From Protopterus annectens (lineage: Eukaryota; Chordata; Ceratodontiformes; Protopteridae): a DNA stretch of 64,000 nt. A model generated the notes under the pieces. The model saw only the letters and a program-made list of their open reading frames with translations, ran no database searches and was not told the DNA's origin. Position 1 is the first letter of the stretch; each line of letters begins with the position of its first letter. Position numbers and translations under genes: made by a program. Where the stretch lies: assembly GCF_019279795.1 (NCBI RefSeq), contig NC_056733.1:1996742804-1996806803 (forward strand), in the 5' to 3' direction. Below, in pieces: positions 11,715 to 23,603 of the stretch.

Positions 11715-12025
11715 GGTATTATTCTCAGAACTAAGTTGTTGTTGTTGTTTGTCTTTTGGCTTTTCCCAGTTAGGGGTTGCCACAGCGACTCCGGTCCGCT
11801 AATGATTGGCAGTAGATTTTCATGAATGCCGAGGTGCCAGCTCGACGTCCAACCTTCAACGAAGGCACGCCCATTTACGCATGTCGTTTGAATGCCACCC
11901 AACCACGGGGAGGACATGCAGACTCCACACAAAAGACACTCCCCAAACTCCAGTCGAGAATCGAATGGGAGAACCTCTTGCTGTGAGGCAACAATGTTAC
12001 CGCTGCACCATCGCGGCTTAGTGTT
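11715..12025 (-). mobile_element. tRNA-derived SINE
   Basis: The minus strand begins near 12020 with GCGATGGTGCAGCGGTAAC (A-box-like), then TTGCCTCACAGCAAGAGG and a B-box-like CATTCGATTCTCG, as in many fish and other vertebrate SINE heads. The body contains TGTGTGGAGTCTGCATGTCC. A GTT-rich run at about 11735-11750 on the plus strand is its tail. The unusually CG-rich sequence contrasts with the AT-rich flanks. The family resemblance to 10985-11290 is clear from the shared body. Confidence 0.75.
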
Positions 12026-12029
12026 CTCA

Positions 12030-12402
12030 GAACTAAGTATGAAAGCTAATTTCCCTAATCAAACAAGAATAAAAGAAAGTTCTTTGTTTTTAACCTAAGC
12101 ATGAAGTCACTGATACAGCACCCAGGTCAGCCAAGTCACTGTTTCACTTGAAAGAATATTTACAGTCTGATGTGTGAGACACTTTTATGTGTTACTAAAA
12201 TAATATGTCTGATGGTCTTTACTTTGGGACTCATTTTTGGCAGGGACAGAACTGTTGCAACAGATATGGAGAACTTTACAAAAACAGAAATCTAGAATCC
12301 TTTTAAGAAACGGTAACCACATCACCTCTCAAAACATATTAAAATTGTTAGGTGTCCAGCAACATAGCTAACGTCTTTCTGTCATGGTAGTTAATATATG
12401 AT
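12030..12402. other. No recognised feature
   Basis: AT-rich, intron-like; no repeat or coding signal recognised. Confidence 0.5.
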
Positions 12403-12693
12403 TACCTCTCAACTGTCCAGATTTTTTCAAAATGTTCAGATTTTTCCATCATATGCTTGGCCCGTTCCTTCTAAAATATGTGTTTTTCTGGCAAATCACT
12501 GAAGATTGAAGTAATTAAATAATGACACGCATATCATTCAAAAAAAAAATACATGCTAATACAAATCCTGTTATTCTAACAATTTCTAAGTTTATAAGAG
12601 CAATATTTAAAATCTGTCCCTATTTTTGGGCATCTGTCCCCCTATTATTTTAGGTTCTGTCCAGACTTCTTGCCCTAAGAGGTTGAGAGGTAT
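12403..12693 (+). mobile_element. MITE copy 1 (TIR ATACCTCTCAAC family)
   Basis: The left end is ACCTCTCAACTGTCCAGATT and the right end is GGTTGAGAGGTAT, its inverted complement. The interior matches the copies at 23604-23900 and 45350-45668 (for example AATTTCTAAGTTTATAA and CTATTTTTGGGCA words). It has no coding capacity. Flanks show no preserved TSD. Confidence 0.8.
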
Positions 12694-14256
12694 GAATACG
12701 TTATTGCACACTACTTCTTTAAAAGGAGTAGTTGAACAACTAAGGGTATTGACTATAGCATTAATTAATGTCACATCAATCTGCAACATTATTTTTTAAT
12801 GTCTGGTACCTATGAAATACTGGCAAAGGTATCTGCTGGTGCTCGGTATCAAAGAAACAAGTTTAACAAGAAGGAAATGAAGGTTTCAAGTGCCCAGCTC
12901 TGCATCACAATATTAATTTTATGAAGTTGAAACTGAGGCCTACTACCTATTAACCCCCATACCAGACCAAGCTATATTCTATTGCTGCTCTTCATATTTT
13001 AAGCAAATGTTGTATTGCTATATCTAGGCTTCAACATCTTATTATATTGCCATAGCATTTATAGTTCTGCAGTGTAAATTATGTCAATAGTGAGTTTAGA
13101 GGGGCACACTCAGTGGACTTCTAAGTGGCCTTACTACAATCACATTTACAAAACAGAAGTATTATGTGTAAGTTGTTTTTATGCTAGGCGTAGTTATAAT
13201 CATGAAGTACTGAAGAGATATGACTCAACCTGAATGATATTCTTTATTTTTATGAAAAGTGGTGAAGACGTCTCCAAACAATGCTAGATATATGGAGATA
13301 TGACCCCCCCCCCCCCATTACTTAGTGACTACAATACAATTATGACTAATATGACTAAATACAATGATGGTAAGTAACATTGGTTTTAATATTTGTGTGG
13401 ACACAATAAAGTCTTAAGTGCAAGTTCTTCCTGATAAAGCTTTCAAAAGTCTATTCCTGGACACTGAACAAATGGACTGAATGTTTTCTATGCTGTCTAT
13501 ATGTATTTTTATTGTTATGCTAGGTAGTAAATTGCTTATTTTCTGGATAGTAAATGGCTAACCATTGTTTATCTATTTTTGATTCATGTATTTTTTTTTT
13601 AAACAAATAAAATTCCCAACAAAATAATACAATTATATGGCGTTTGCAGATTATTGTAATGGATTAATGTGTTGTACCAACAATAAAACATAATATAGTA
13701 TATTTCAGGAGGGGTGATTCACATTTTTTCCTGTTCCTGGTGTACTTGGATCTGTAGCTGCCTAATTAATGAAATCTGAACTCTGTGTTTCTGAACATTT
13801 GAGAAGACAAAACATTTTCATCTGAAATTCCCTTTTCTCTTGAAGTAGTCAACACTTTTCACAGTGCACAAGAGACCGAAGCACACCTGTTTCTTAACAA
13901 AACCAAATATAGTGTGTATGGTCATTATTTTGCTGTGCACTGGTAGCAGGGATAAAAAATAAAGAGAAATATTGCAGTGTTATGTTACATGAGACAAAAT
14001 TAAGGCCTTCTGCAAAGTAAGGCTCACTGATGTGACAGATTAATTTAGGGAATAGTAAAGGGTCAAGTTCTCCCTAGTCCCATCATGCAACAGTAAGCAA
14101 AGAGGTGTCAGAGTCCTAGAGATCACAGGTCATCAGACACAGGCATAAAAACATTGCTGGAGCTTGAAGTAAGGTCTTTAAAAAAATAAAATGGTAAACT
14201 GTCTCTCACTTTTTCACTTCTACTACATTTTTATTAACCTGTGCTGTTGTCTGCAG
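12694..14256. other. Intron-like sequence without recognised elements
   Basis: AT-rich DNA with stops in all frames and a poly-C run near 13306-13318. If the exon at 14257 is real, this is part of the preceding intron. Confidence 0.5.
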
Positions 14257-14321
14257 GTGTTTGGTTGAAAAAGGAGATGTTGCTTTTGCTAAGCATACAA
14301 CTGTCTTGGAGAACACAGATG
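14257..14321 (+). CDS. Internal exon of a transferrin-family gene
   Basis: The 65-bp block is preceded by a good acceptor (TTGTCTGCAG, with a possible branch point TATTAAC 20 bp further up) and followed by a near-perfect donor (G|GTAAGT). Its first base completes a codon, then 21 codons encode [20 protein letters not shown] plus D, and one base is left over (phase 2 in, phase 1 out). GDVAFxKHxTVxENT is the hallmark of transferrin lobes, just after the tyrosine that binds iron and before the lobe's histidine. Serum transferrins, ovotransferrin and melanotransferrin all carry it, so paralogue and lobe stay open. The V-to-A change before KH is unusual. The family function is ferric-iron binding in extracellular fluid or on a GPI anchor. 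No neighbouring exon was recognised, so a detached exon or pseudogene cannot be excluded. Confidence 0.75.
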
Positions 14322-14430
14322 GTAAGTATAGGTTTCCTAAATGTTCATTTTTTATATATCTGAGTTTGTTTCTAGGCTACTTAAAGGAATTGAATAAATC
14401 ACAGAGAAGCAGCCTAAAACAATTTAGGTA

Positions 14431-14706
14431 GTAATGAGGGATGGACCACAGTACATCTACTTCAACACTAGGTGCTGTAATGAGTGATGGACCACAGTAT
14501 ATCTACTTCTACACTAGGTGCTGTAATGAGTGATGGACCACAGTATATCTACTTCTACACTAGGTGCTGTAATGAGTGATGGACCACAGTATATCTACTT
14601 CTACACTAGGTGCTGTAATGAGTGATGGACCACAGTATATCTACTTCTACACTAGGTGCTGTAATGAGGGATGGACCACATTATATCTACTTCTACACTA
14701 GGTGTT
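14431..14706 (+). repeat. 46-bp tandem repeat, six copies
   Basis: Six head-to-tail copies of a 46-bp unit beginning GTAATGAGTGATGGACCACA. The first and last copies carry the most changes (GAGGG, TTCAAC, GGTGTT), typical of replication-slippage arrays. It lies about 110 bp downstream of the exon donor site. Confidence 0.95.
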
Positions 14707-15729
14707 GTAGAAGTTCACAGGAACTCTTATTTAGCCTTGTATCTCTTCACAATGTCAAGCTATTATGACTTACATGACTCAAGGGCCTGTGCAATACTGG
14801 TATCAGATATTGTGAGTAAGAATTAGGCAGAATGCAGTAATCTCACCACAGATGTGAGTAACACTATTCAAATGATAAAGCAAGTGGCCGTTAGATGGTT
14901 TTGCATTGTTATTATTATCAGCATATGTGTTATGTAAATTTATTTAAGAATGTGTTATGGCAGCTCAAGTTAGAAATACCAGCATTTCCATAAGATATGG
15001 CTAGGTTCTTACCGCCCACTTATCTGTTCTAACTGCAAAATTATCCAGCTTTTCCTGACATGGCTCCATAGCGGGAGTCTCCTTCTGACCAGGAAGCTTC
15101 CTGAAGCCAATCACAAAAGCAATAAGACTATGCATCCACTATACAGTAGGCTTGATGTAATCAAAGAAACAAACCAATGAACATCATCCCTTGTTGCAAT
15201 CAGTTTACCTCTTACTGAACTGCAAGCTTGCTGAAGACAGCCACTAAAGCCTATCAGTAGATGAAGAGATTTGCTGTAACCCACAAATCACTAGTGCCCA
15301 ACAGTTTGTTTATGAGTCTGCAGTTCTACAGTCAGCTGCAAAACTCTGGTACATCAGCAAAGTAGGCAGCTCTTCCTGTAGCAGCTCACCACTCCCACCT
15401 ACTTGTATCTTTGGCTATGAGCATATGCTGTCAGATCAAAATCATCAATCATGCTGCATGCTTTGCAGCCCTAAACCATCTTCTAAGAAGGGTTTGCATG
15501 ACAAGGTGCACAAAATATCCTAGCCTTCCTCACTTTCACCTACCCTTTCAGCTTTCATTCATTTCCCACCAGCCTGCACTGAGTAGATTGCGTGTTATCC
15601 CCACTCCTTAGCTAATTAATTCTTATCCTTACTATGCTGAAAATACCTTATTAGCTTTTTTTTTCCCTTCAGTTTCCTAGGGGCTTAAGTGAGGTATTAT
15701 CTATAAGAATTTAGTAGAATTCAGGCTTT
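14707..15729. other. No recognised feature
   Basis: Unique-looking AT-rich sequence. A short frame at 15411-15611 has no domain and lies directly upstream of a CR1 insertion. Confidence 0.5.
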
Positions 15730-17207
15730 GTGTCTACTGAATGGCACACAGCTACAGTTAATCCCACGCCACAAGGGAGAGCCACCACAGACCCCAGGAA
15801 CTACTGCCCCATTAGCCTGATGAGCCTGATCTGCAAAGCCATGGAACATATCATCATGGAACTTATAAACAAAGACATAGGTAACCTTCAAACTCTGGAC
15901 CCCACACAGTTTGGGTTTGTGAAGGGCAGATCATGTCTCCTAAACTGACTGACTTCTTTGAAGCAGTCACCAGAGCCGTGAACAAGGGTAAAGTGGTTCA
16001 CACAGCCTATCTAGACCTCGCCAAGGCATTCAACACCATCCCCCACTCTGGAATCATAGATTAACTCACTAAACTGGGCATAAATCCTTACGTCACATGA
16101 TGGGTTGCCAACTGGCTCACTGACAGAACCCACACCATAAAAGTAGCCGACCTCAAATTCGACTCCAGACCAGTGACAAGTGGAGTACCACAGGGTTCAG
16201 TCCTGGGTCCACTCCTGTTTGGCATCTTCTTCTCTGAAGTGCAGGCCAACACAGAGGGTCTACGGCTAACAAAGTTCTCAGACAACTGCGAACTGGGAGC
16301 CATTATTGAATCCCCAAATGATGTGGACATTCTACACTGAGACAGATGTCTGGTGTCAAAGCCATGGCCTCAAGCTCAATGCCAAAAAATGCATAGTCAT
16401 CCCCTTTGGGAAAAACCCAGTGCTCATGAACTACCACATAGACGGTAATCCACTCAACACCGAAGGTGTGATAAAGAGACCTAGAGACACAGGTGGACAG
16501 TAGTCTCTCCTTTGATAAGCACATCACCGCAGTAGTCAGGAAATCCTTCTACATGGCCCACCTCATCACAAAAGGTTTCTCATCCAGAAAAAAGGAGGTC
16601 ATTGTTCCTCTCTACTCATCCCTCATTAGACCCATTATAAAGTACAACGCCCCGTTTGGCATGTACCTCACAAGACATTTACAACAGCTGGAAAGGCCAC
16701 AGAAATACCTCATGAAAAGGATCACTGGCCTCAAACAGATGCCCTATGCAAACTGTCTCAAAAAACTCCTGCTCTACTCAGTCGCATATCGCCTACTCAG
16801 AGGCAATCTCTACCTAACACACAAAGCCATGTCAAACCCAGAGCTGTTGGACATGCTACACTTACAGAAATCCCAATCCATCTGAGCCACATGCTCCAGG
16901 TATCTAAACCGTGTCACCACAATAAACAAAACATGCTGGAGGGATAGGTTCCTGTCCCAGAGACTCCCCATACTTTGGAACAGACTGCCCATTCATGTCA
17001 AGCAGAGCACCTCATTAGCCCTCTTTAAGAAAAATCTTGACGATTGGATGGGAAATAGGAAATTCACCCCGGGGATCACTTCTGTGGCTCTGCTCGACAG
17101 GAGCACGGGAAAATAATTTTTGGTTGGCGTAAGCCAGGGACTCTTTATGGTTAGGCTTGTACAGGCCCTAGGGCCGATAGCCTAGTAACTACCTATGAAC
17201 CTATGAA
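15730..17207 (+). mobile_element. CR1-type LINE, 5'-truncated, RT to 3' end
   Basis: The copy starts inside RT (EWHTATVNPTPQGRATTDPR, then NYCPISLMSLICKAMEHII and LDPTQFGFVKGRSCLLN). Frameshifts near 15945, 16330 and 16490 and a stop near 16885 break the frame. The catalytic FADD block reads FSDN (near 16277), so polymerase function is lost. After it come LKLNAKKCIVIPFGK, VDSSLSFDKHI and MGNRKFTPGI. The UTR words GGGCCGATAGCCTAGTA and two CCTATGAA units close the element near 17207. It is very similar to the copy at 2712-3567. Confidence 0.87.
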
Positions 17208-17224
17208 CCACCTCACTTCACCCT

Positions 17225-17880
17225 TCCAACTTCTGTCTGTTCTCGAAAGTAAATACACTGTCTTTTAGTTTTCAGCCTGTCTCAATATCAACCATATAAA
17301 ATCACTAGCAAAATTTAAAGCAGCAACCTCGGCTGCCGATAACCTTCCCACTGAATTCCTCAAAATAGGTGCAGAAACACTAGCCTTCCCTGCCTCTATT
17401 CTAATCAACTGGTCAGTAACTGAAAAATATGTCCCATGCATCTGGAAAAATCCATTATTATACCCCTTCACAAAGGAGGTACTTCAAGAGAGTTCACAAA
17501 CTATAGACCTATTGCTATCCTATTTAAAGCTACATTCTACTTGCCTGTCTGTAAATTACTAAACTCAAACACACCCCAGTTTGATCTTTTCCCTGTTGTC
17601 ATCATGCGTTTAATACACTATTCAATAATTAGCCAATTTATCTTAATTTCTCTATTTGCTTTTGTGTTAAAATGGTATAGTCATGTAAGAAATATTTAAA
17701 AATATTTAAAAATCATGTATATAAGCTCATAAAAAGATGTTTTTACCCTACAATTAGAAATGTACATGTGTAACTTAAATGTGGAGCTTTTATCCACGGG
17801 CCTTGACTGAAAATGGGCTTTATCCAGTCAGACTTTTACAGGTCAACAAAGACAAATAAAGGAATTATGGGAAGATGTAG
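17225..17880 (+). mobile_element. L2-like LINE with internal deletion
   Basis: The first part encodes the start of RT: KFKAATSAADNLPTEFLKIG and then KSIIIPLHKGGTSREFTNYR, as in the L2-like element at 31077-36030. The reading stops near 17560. The tail follows at 17780-17875 (GTGGAGCTTTTATCCACGGG ... ACAAATAAAGG), so about 2 kb of RT and C-terminal sequence is missing between. It abuts the CR1 3' end. Confidence 0.7.
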
Positions 17881-18475
17881 CTCATCTTCTTTTTCAAAAA
17901 GCAGGTGTATCAGCAAAAGTATTATAATACCTTATATCTAGGCATCTTTTTTCTTAGCCTTCCATGACAGTATACCTGAAATATTATTTGTGATGTGTTC
18001 TGTGTTTTTTTCTCTTTTGCACATTTCCAAATGTTACTATAAAAGAAAGATTCTAAATGACATTAAGATTTCTCAAATTCTTTACTAGTAATTTCAAACT
18101 ATAGAAAATATGAGGGCCACTATGGTTATATCTGCTGCATGATGTTAGCTATTAAACTGAATAATGGTGGGTGGGAAATGTGCCCAGCAAATGACTCTGT
18201 GACTAAACCACCTAATTTGAAAGACTCAGCATTTTGAAATCCTACAGACAGCCCTCCACAGCTCTATTAGCACCCCAAAAAACAAAGGTGTCACCAATGA
18301 ATCACACCATCTTACAACAGAGAACTATTTAGAGGCAGTCAGACTACTATGTATATTAGAACTCTACAGAAATGTATTTTTAATCATTTGCAATTTCTAT
18401 TTTCTCTGAACAGTGACTTGTTTAGAACAGCCATTTGCTTGCCCAGACTATACTCCAGAATGATTGGGTACAAAT
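17881..18475. other. No recognised feature
   Basis: AT-rich, no coding or repeat signal recognised. Confidence 0.5.
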
Positions 18476-18684
18476 CTATATGTGTTTAACAACTGTACGT
18501 TCAACACTTTGTGAAGCAGGGCAGAAAGTGACCCCTGTGAAATGGGTGGAATCCCTGTGAGCAAATGTATGCCTATATAGGGCCTTCAGTGTACAAACCA
18601 CTGATCTCCAATTCATCAATCGATGCACTGGACAGATGTTTAGAGTCAAAGAAACAATATCAGATAATCCAATTGATGAATCTG
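18476..18684 (-). mobile_element. N-terminal fragment of a second Penelope-like copy
   Basis: Read minus, it encodes KHLSSASIDELEISGLYTEG. This parallels NRLLSALVDELQIYFLDTDS at about 22940-23010 (minus), the N-terminal part of the PLE that ends at 18685. It therefore looks like the beginning of another PLE directly downstream of the tail of the first, in the same orientation. Such partial tandem copies are usual for PLEs. The fragment is only about 200 bp and carries stops. Confidence 0.5.
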
Positions 18685-19225
18685 CATCAAAATAAAACAA
18701 AACAAATAAAAACTCATGCTCACTTTATTAAGAACTTTATAAAATACAGACAATAAGCACTTTCTCCCTACCAACGGGACTGTATCAGACAGGCTGTGTA
18801 CCTTTGCAAATGTCTGCTAAATTAAGGTTTTCATTTGAACATGTAACCACTTCAGTGGCTTCATTAATGTACCACTCCTCTCCTTTAAAAAAAAAATACA
18901 AGTCTCAGTATTATTAACACCAGGTTTGTTGCATGCTTTCCGCCTTAGCTGCCGCATGTTTTCTTTCCAGTCTAATAACTTTTCTATGCCATCTTTGCCA
19001 TAGGAAGACTTGATTTCTTCTAAAACTATAGAGTTTTCACAAAGAAGATAATGCTTAAACAATGCATTCATGTCAAAACATCTTTTGACTTAGTAGCATA
19101 CATATGCTCATAAATATGTTTGGACAACTTTTTGTATGTAAACTAATATAAAAAGCAGTACAACACATGCAGCAAACAACATGAATAATATTTATAGAAA
19201 TGTATATAAAAATTCCTGGAATTTT
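18685..19225 (-). mobile_element. PLE (-) 3' part: GIY-YIG domain and 3' UTR
   Basis: The minus strand reads CCMCCTAFYIS near 19160-19195 (GIY-YIG CxxC block), then NALFKHYLLCENSIVLEEIK and KLLDWKENMRQLRRKACNKP, with a UTR ending in AATAAAGTGAGC near 18715-18725. It is the continuation of the PLE body at 20295-23140; the 1.07-kb plus-strand PLE between them interrupts the reading. Frame changes near 19080-19150 show decay. Confidence 0.65.
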
Positions 19226-20290
19226 ACACTGAATGTCCCTAAATACACTATATCACAACATGCCAATAGATAGACAGAAAAAAAAAGTAAGTAGCGTCAC
19301 CAAACTATGCTGTCAGAGGGGAAGACCCTATTTTTCAGACCAAGGAGAAACAACTAAAAACAAGCAAAAGGAGACAAAGTCCAATCTGAAATGCCAGTTG
19401 ACATATAGTACTGACAATCTTGCTATTCGTAACACCATCAGAAAATTCTGGCCAATGTTAACATCTGATAACAAAATTAGGGAAATTGTTGGAGACCAAC
19501 CCAGCTTTTCTTTTAAAAACAGAAAAAACTAAAAAGACTATTATGTTATAGAACAGAAACTGAAGCTATTTCCGAAGACAGGAGTTTTCAAATGAATAGG
19601 TGGGTTGGTACATTCAGATGTGGAAATTGCAAAGCATGCTCTCATATAAAAATCTCGAATATCTTTATACATCCCCTAACTAAGAGGAATTATAAATCTG
19701 AAGGATTTGCTAACTGTCGGAGTAAGAATATTATCTATGCGGCAACCTGCAGTCATTGCAAGGCATACTACATAAGGAAAATGAATCAAATGCTTAAGGA
19801 ACGCATCCTAAAGCACTTATCCGACATAAGAAAATAGTTTCCAGCAATACACTTTATATGCACATTAGTGTAAATGACAGCTATTCTTTCAAGTTTATGG
19901 CACTATCTAGGCTTTATGAAACACCAAGAGGTGGAGACAAACAGAAATTGAAGAGATGAAGTGGATAATTAATTTCTGTTCAGATCAGCCACTAGGTCTG
20001 AATGCATTTGTTCCTTTAAAACCTGCATTAAAAGGGAAACCTCTCCAGCACTCAAAATGACATAATTGAAAGGGTGTGTATGCTGCTATGGTTACCAAGT
20101 GTTTCTAAGTGAGTGAACATTAGGAAATGAATGTACTTAAGAGGAAGTTTTACTGGCTAACATTTAGGATTTGAAAAAGGTATTACACCAAAAGCGCTTA
20201 TCCGGTTTATGAGCCAATATGTTTTATTTCATTTTATTTTATTATTGTTCATTTATATTAACGTTTTCACATTTTAAGTGTTTTTAAGTG
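19226..20290 (+). mobile_element. Inserted, 5'-truncated PLE in opposite orientation
   Basis: On the plus strand: LTYSTDNLAIRNTIRKFWPM (19395-19455), FRCGNCKACSHIK (19613-19651), NIIYAATCSHCKAYYIRKMN (GIY-YIG core, 19726-19785), LKERILKHLSDIRK, then FMALSRLYETPRGGDKQKLK (19895-19955). These follow the PLE order after RT: linker, CGNC zinc-like motif, GIY-YIG, RGGDxxxxL. The 3' UTR ends in TTTTATTTTATTATTG near 20250. It sits inside a minus-strand PLE. The second GIY-YIG tyrosine is kept (YYIR) but the expected glycine is arginine. Confidence 0.75.
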
Positions 20291-20294
20291 GAAT

Positions 20295-23140
20295 TGGTAG
20301 CAGAACCGTTCATTCTTGGAGGAACATGTCAATAGATGACAGGATTGATTGCAATTTCCACATGCAACTAGTTTATCATTTATCTGTTCAATATGGGGCT
20401 TTTTTTCTAATTATTTAAATGTCATACCCTTCTTCAAAATAAATTTAGGGTTAATCCCAAAAATATTCATTGTACTAGGAAAGCCTTTTGAAATCCTCAC
20501 GTCATCTAAAATCTCTCTGATATTCAAAGTGCCAAAAGTGATATTTAAAAGTTACAAATTTCATTGCAATTAGTTCTGGGAAAAGCTGAAAGAAGAAGAA
20601 GACTGCAATTAGTTCCTTATTAGGACCAGAATTATTGTTACCGCTGCCATAATCCCCATCATACAAAACACATAGTTTGTATTTGTCTGCTCTTTCATTC
20701 ATAAGATTTTCAGCTTCTCTGTTAATAACTTTTATGGGATAACCCTTTTCACTAAATTTCTGGTTTAACAGATGGGTCTCTTTCAGAAAGTCATCCTCCA
20801 GCTGCATTACCCTATTAGACCTGACCATTTGTCCCTTTATGATAGTCCGTTTGACCTAATGGGGGTGCATTCTGGTATGATACAGATAAGCACTGTTATG
20901 TATAGGTTTTCTAACTATACTGGTACAAACTTTCCCCAAATCTTAAGATAAAAAAACATGTAAAAAGATTATCTATCTTAAATAAAAGTTTATACTGAAC
21001 TTCATATAGTGCGCAACTTGGTTCAGATATTGCAAAAACGTATTCAACTCATTAGTTGTTCCAATCCACATTAAAAATATAGTATCTATATAGTGTTTGA
21101 AAAATTTTATATGCACATTATATTGGTGGAAAAATATTTTCTTCCTCCCAGATCGCCATGAACAAATTAGCATAACATGGCACCATGGCCATCCCCAAGG
21201 CAATCACAGTTTCCTGTCCATAAAGCTGGCCCTAAATGTCACAAAATTGTATGTGAAAATAACATCTAGTATCTTGACCAACAATTAAATTTTCTCACAA
21301 CTTGCGTAATGTTTTTCTTCTACAAATATGACCATGGCCTTGGTTTTTCCCATTGTGCTAGACTTAATAAGTCAGAGAGGTAGATCCAGTACTTTTTTGT
21401 GTACTTTTGGAAGCACAAAAACAGAGGAAGTGCAAGCATTATTAATTTTCAAATACTGTAAATATTGTCATCAACCGAGCCTATTAGTATCCATCCTTGA
21501 CTAAAAGAATCAGTACACCTGATTAAACATTTCACATCTTTCTTATAAAGCCTCTCATAATCTGCATCATTATTTAATAATGCACGTTTTGTTCTTGCAA
21601 TCATTAGTCCCCCCCAATAAGAACTCCCTCTTGTCCACTTTCAAGATTTTAATATCACAGTTGCTTCTTAGATTAACTAGAGCTTCCTTTTCTTCTAGTG
21701 TCATATTGTAATACTTGTTTCATGTAAGTTTACTCGATATGTTCCTAATTTCAATTTCACAACCATTTAAAAAGAAAGATAATTCAGAAGCCTATAGAGA
21801 ACTACAAGTAATCTATTTTCTAAATTTTAACATATCACAAGGAACAGTACCCTTACCTTGCGATTGCAATAATGTCAACTTAAGCTTATTTACATATACA
21901 AGCAGATAGTTAAGTGAAGTAACTGCATTCTCCCTTTTTCCCAGCACAAAGGGGAGACATTTACCCAGGATTTATGTTTCAAGAGGAGACAAGTACATAG
22001 CACAAGAAATGAACAATTCTAAAAATCCGCTCAGACCATTTGTGCAGAGCCATAACTTTAATATCATTAATCCTCCTCACTTCAATAGGTGATTTGATAC
22101 ATTCACTTCCAGGCACACATCTACGTTCACTGTAATTATTTTTTGTTGTTGTTCAATTGTTGTGAATCACTTCTCTGTTTTTTTTTCTGGCAGTTTGTCT
22201 GATTTATGACTTTCTGTGGTTTGGGCAGAAGTGCTGCCAATTCCAGCCAAGTCTTTTGGCCAGTCGTTCTCTCTTGAAACACCTGTATTTACTAATACTT
22301 ACCCACAAAGCCCTGTCTTCAAACAGGATATTGCAGAAGATTCTGTTGCACCTGGGATAGCATCACATCTCCAGCTGTCCACCTCCTCATTTCCGATTGC
22401 TGTGCCAAGCATGGATACCTCCTTGTCTGTCTTGTGACTACATCTACAAAAGGGTGCTTTGTCTGCTCACTCATTCAGCCCCTTATCAATCAATGCTTCC
22501 ACATCGACAAAAGGGTCACTAAGTCCCCCCAAGTCATTGTTACTGTGATAATCCTTACAATACCTTTCATACTTCTTAAGCTTCTTAGTTTTCTGACCTG
22601 TATTTTCTTTTATAATACTGTCTTGGAACATTTTATAACCATACATCAAAATTCAAAGATGAGACCTTATTCTTTAGTTCCATGTAAGATTTATGTACGT
22701 TATCATTCAAAGTGACCATCTCATTTTGATTGTTGTTAAGAAGTTCCATAAAAGCTAACCCCGATTTTAAATTCAAGATCTTCTAGTCATTCAAAAAGCT
22801 AGCCAGGTAATTCAAGCCCATGGGTAGCTTTGCAATTCTCAAACCAAAAGGGAGCCTGTTTGTTTTCAGGCTATGTTCAAAAATATATTATCCTAATGTA
22901 GGGAGAACCTACAGTAGCATTATTAGCTGATGGATTAATCTGCACTGTCAGTATCCAAGAAGTAAATCTGCAGTTCATCAACCAATGCACTGAGCAGACG
23001 GTTGGAGTTGGAGTCTTCTGCACATACAGGAAAAATAGAAATTCTTTCCCTTCTTTATCTATTTGGGTGTTTACTGACCAGTTTCTGTTTAGCTTCTGGG
23101 GAAAATAATCTATTGCAAGACACAAAAACACAGATGCATC
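20295..23140 (-). mobile_element. PLE (-) 5' part and reverse transcriptase
   Basis: Minus-strand blocks run in PLE order. N-terminus: NRLLSALVDELQ near 22990. Middle: KKLKKYERYCKDYH near 22560. RT: YNMTLEEKEALVNLRSN near 21670, FVLPKVHKKVLDLP near 21390, PWGWPWCHVMLICSW near 21170 and FKHYIDTIFLMWIGTTNELN near 21060-21110. C-terminal to RT: MQLEDDFLKETHLLNQKF near 20750-20810. The catalytic YIDD reads YIDT, which removes one catalytic aspartate. PLE RTs are related to telomerase and prime at nicks made by the C-terminal GIY-YIG nuclease, found here beyond the insertion at 18685-19225. Several stops and frameshifts are present. Confidence 0.75.
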
Positions 23141-23603
23141 TTTTATCCATTATTTCTCTGTATCCCAAAGTACTTACAAATGAATTGTGTTATGAAAAGC
23201 TATGCCTCCTATGAGTCTATCATTAGTGCCTTTTGCTACTTAGACTGGCCTTAGTAACAAAATCTGTGACTGTTCTTTAATAAAAGCTTTGCTGGCACAC
23301 AATTTGTTGATACCCATATAACTGACATGTCAGGGTCAACAAAGCAACATTTAGAACTAAAAATATATTTTATTAGGAAACACCTACACCTCTATGTAGT
23401 GAGCCCTCCCTCCTTTAACCCTTTACTTTACTATTCTAAATTACAAGTCTCGGCAAGTTGGGAAAGGAAAGTGAAATCCCCAGTCATAGCAATCTTAGTA
23501 AAAAACAAAAATCCTATGTCTAACATGACAGTATTTTTTACCCAGTTAGCCTCACCAAACTGAGTAACAGCAAACTGGATATTAACAGATAATCAAACTA
23601 CCC
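23141..23603. other. No recognised feature
   Basis: AT-rich; short frames only. Confidence 0.5.

Noticed and set aside
12242-12309. Possible exon between GGCAG and a GTAACC
   Set aside because: Weak splice signals and the translations contain stops or match nothing; adjacent to ordinary AT-rich sequence.
15411-15611. 66-residue plus-strand frame
   Set aside because: No domain recognised; no splice or promoter support.
18817-19071. Minus-strand 84-residue frame as an independent host gene
   Set aside because: It continues the PLE GIY-YIG region (alignable order and UTR), so it is part of that element.
20150-20290. Possible hammerhead ribozyme in the PLE UTR
   Set aside because: PLEs can carry them, but the CUGAUGA and GAAA core could not be found in this region.
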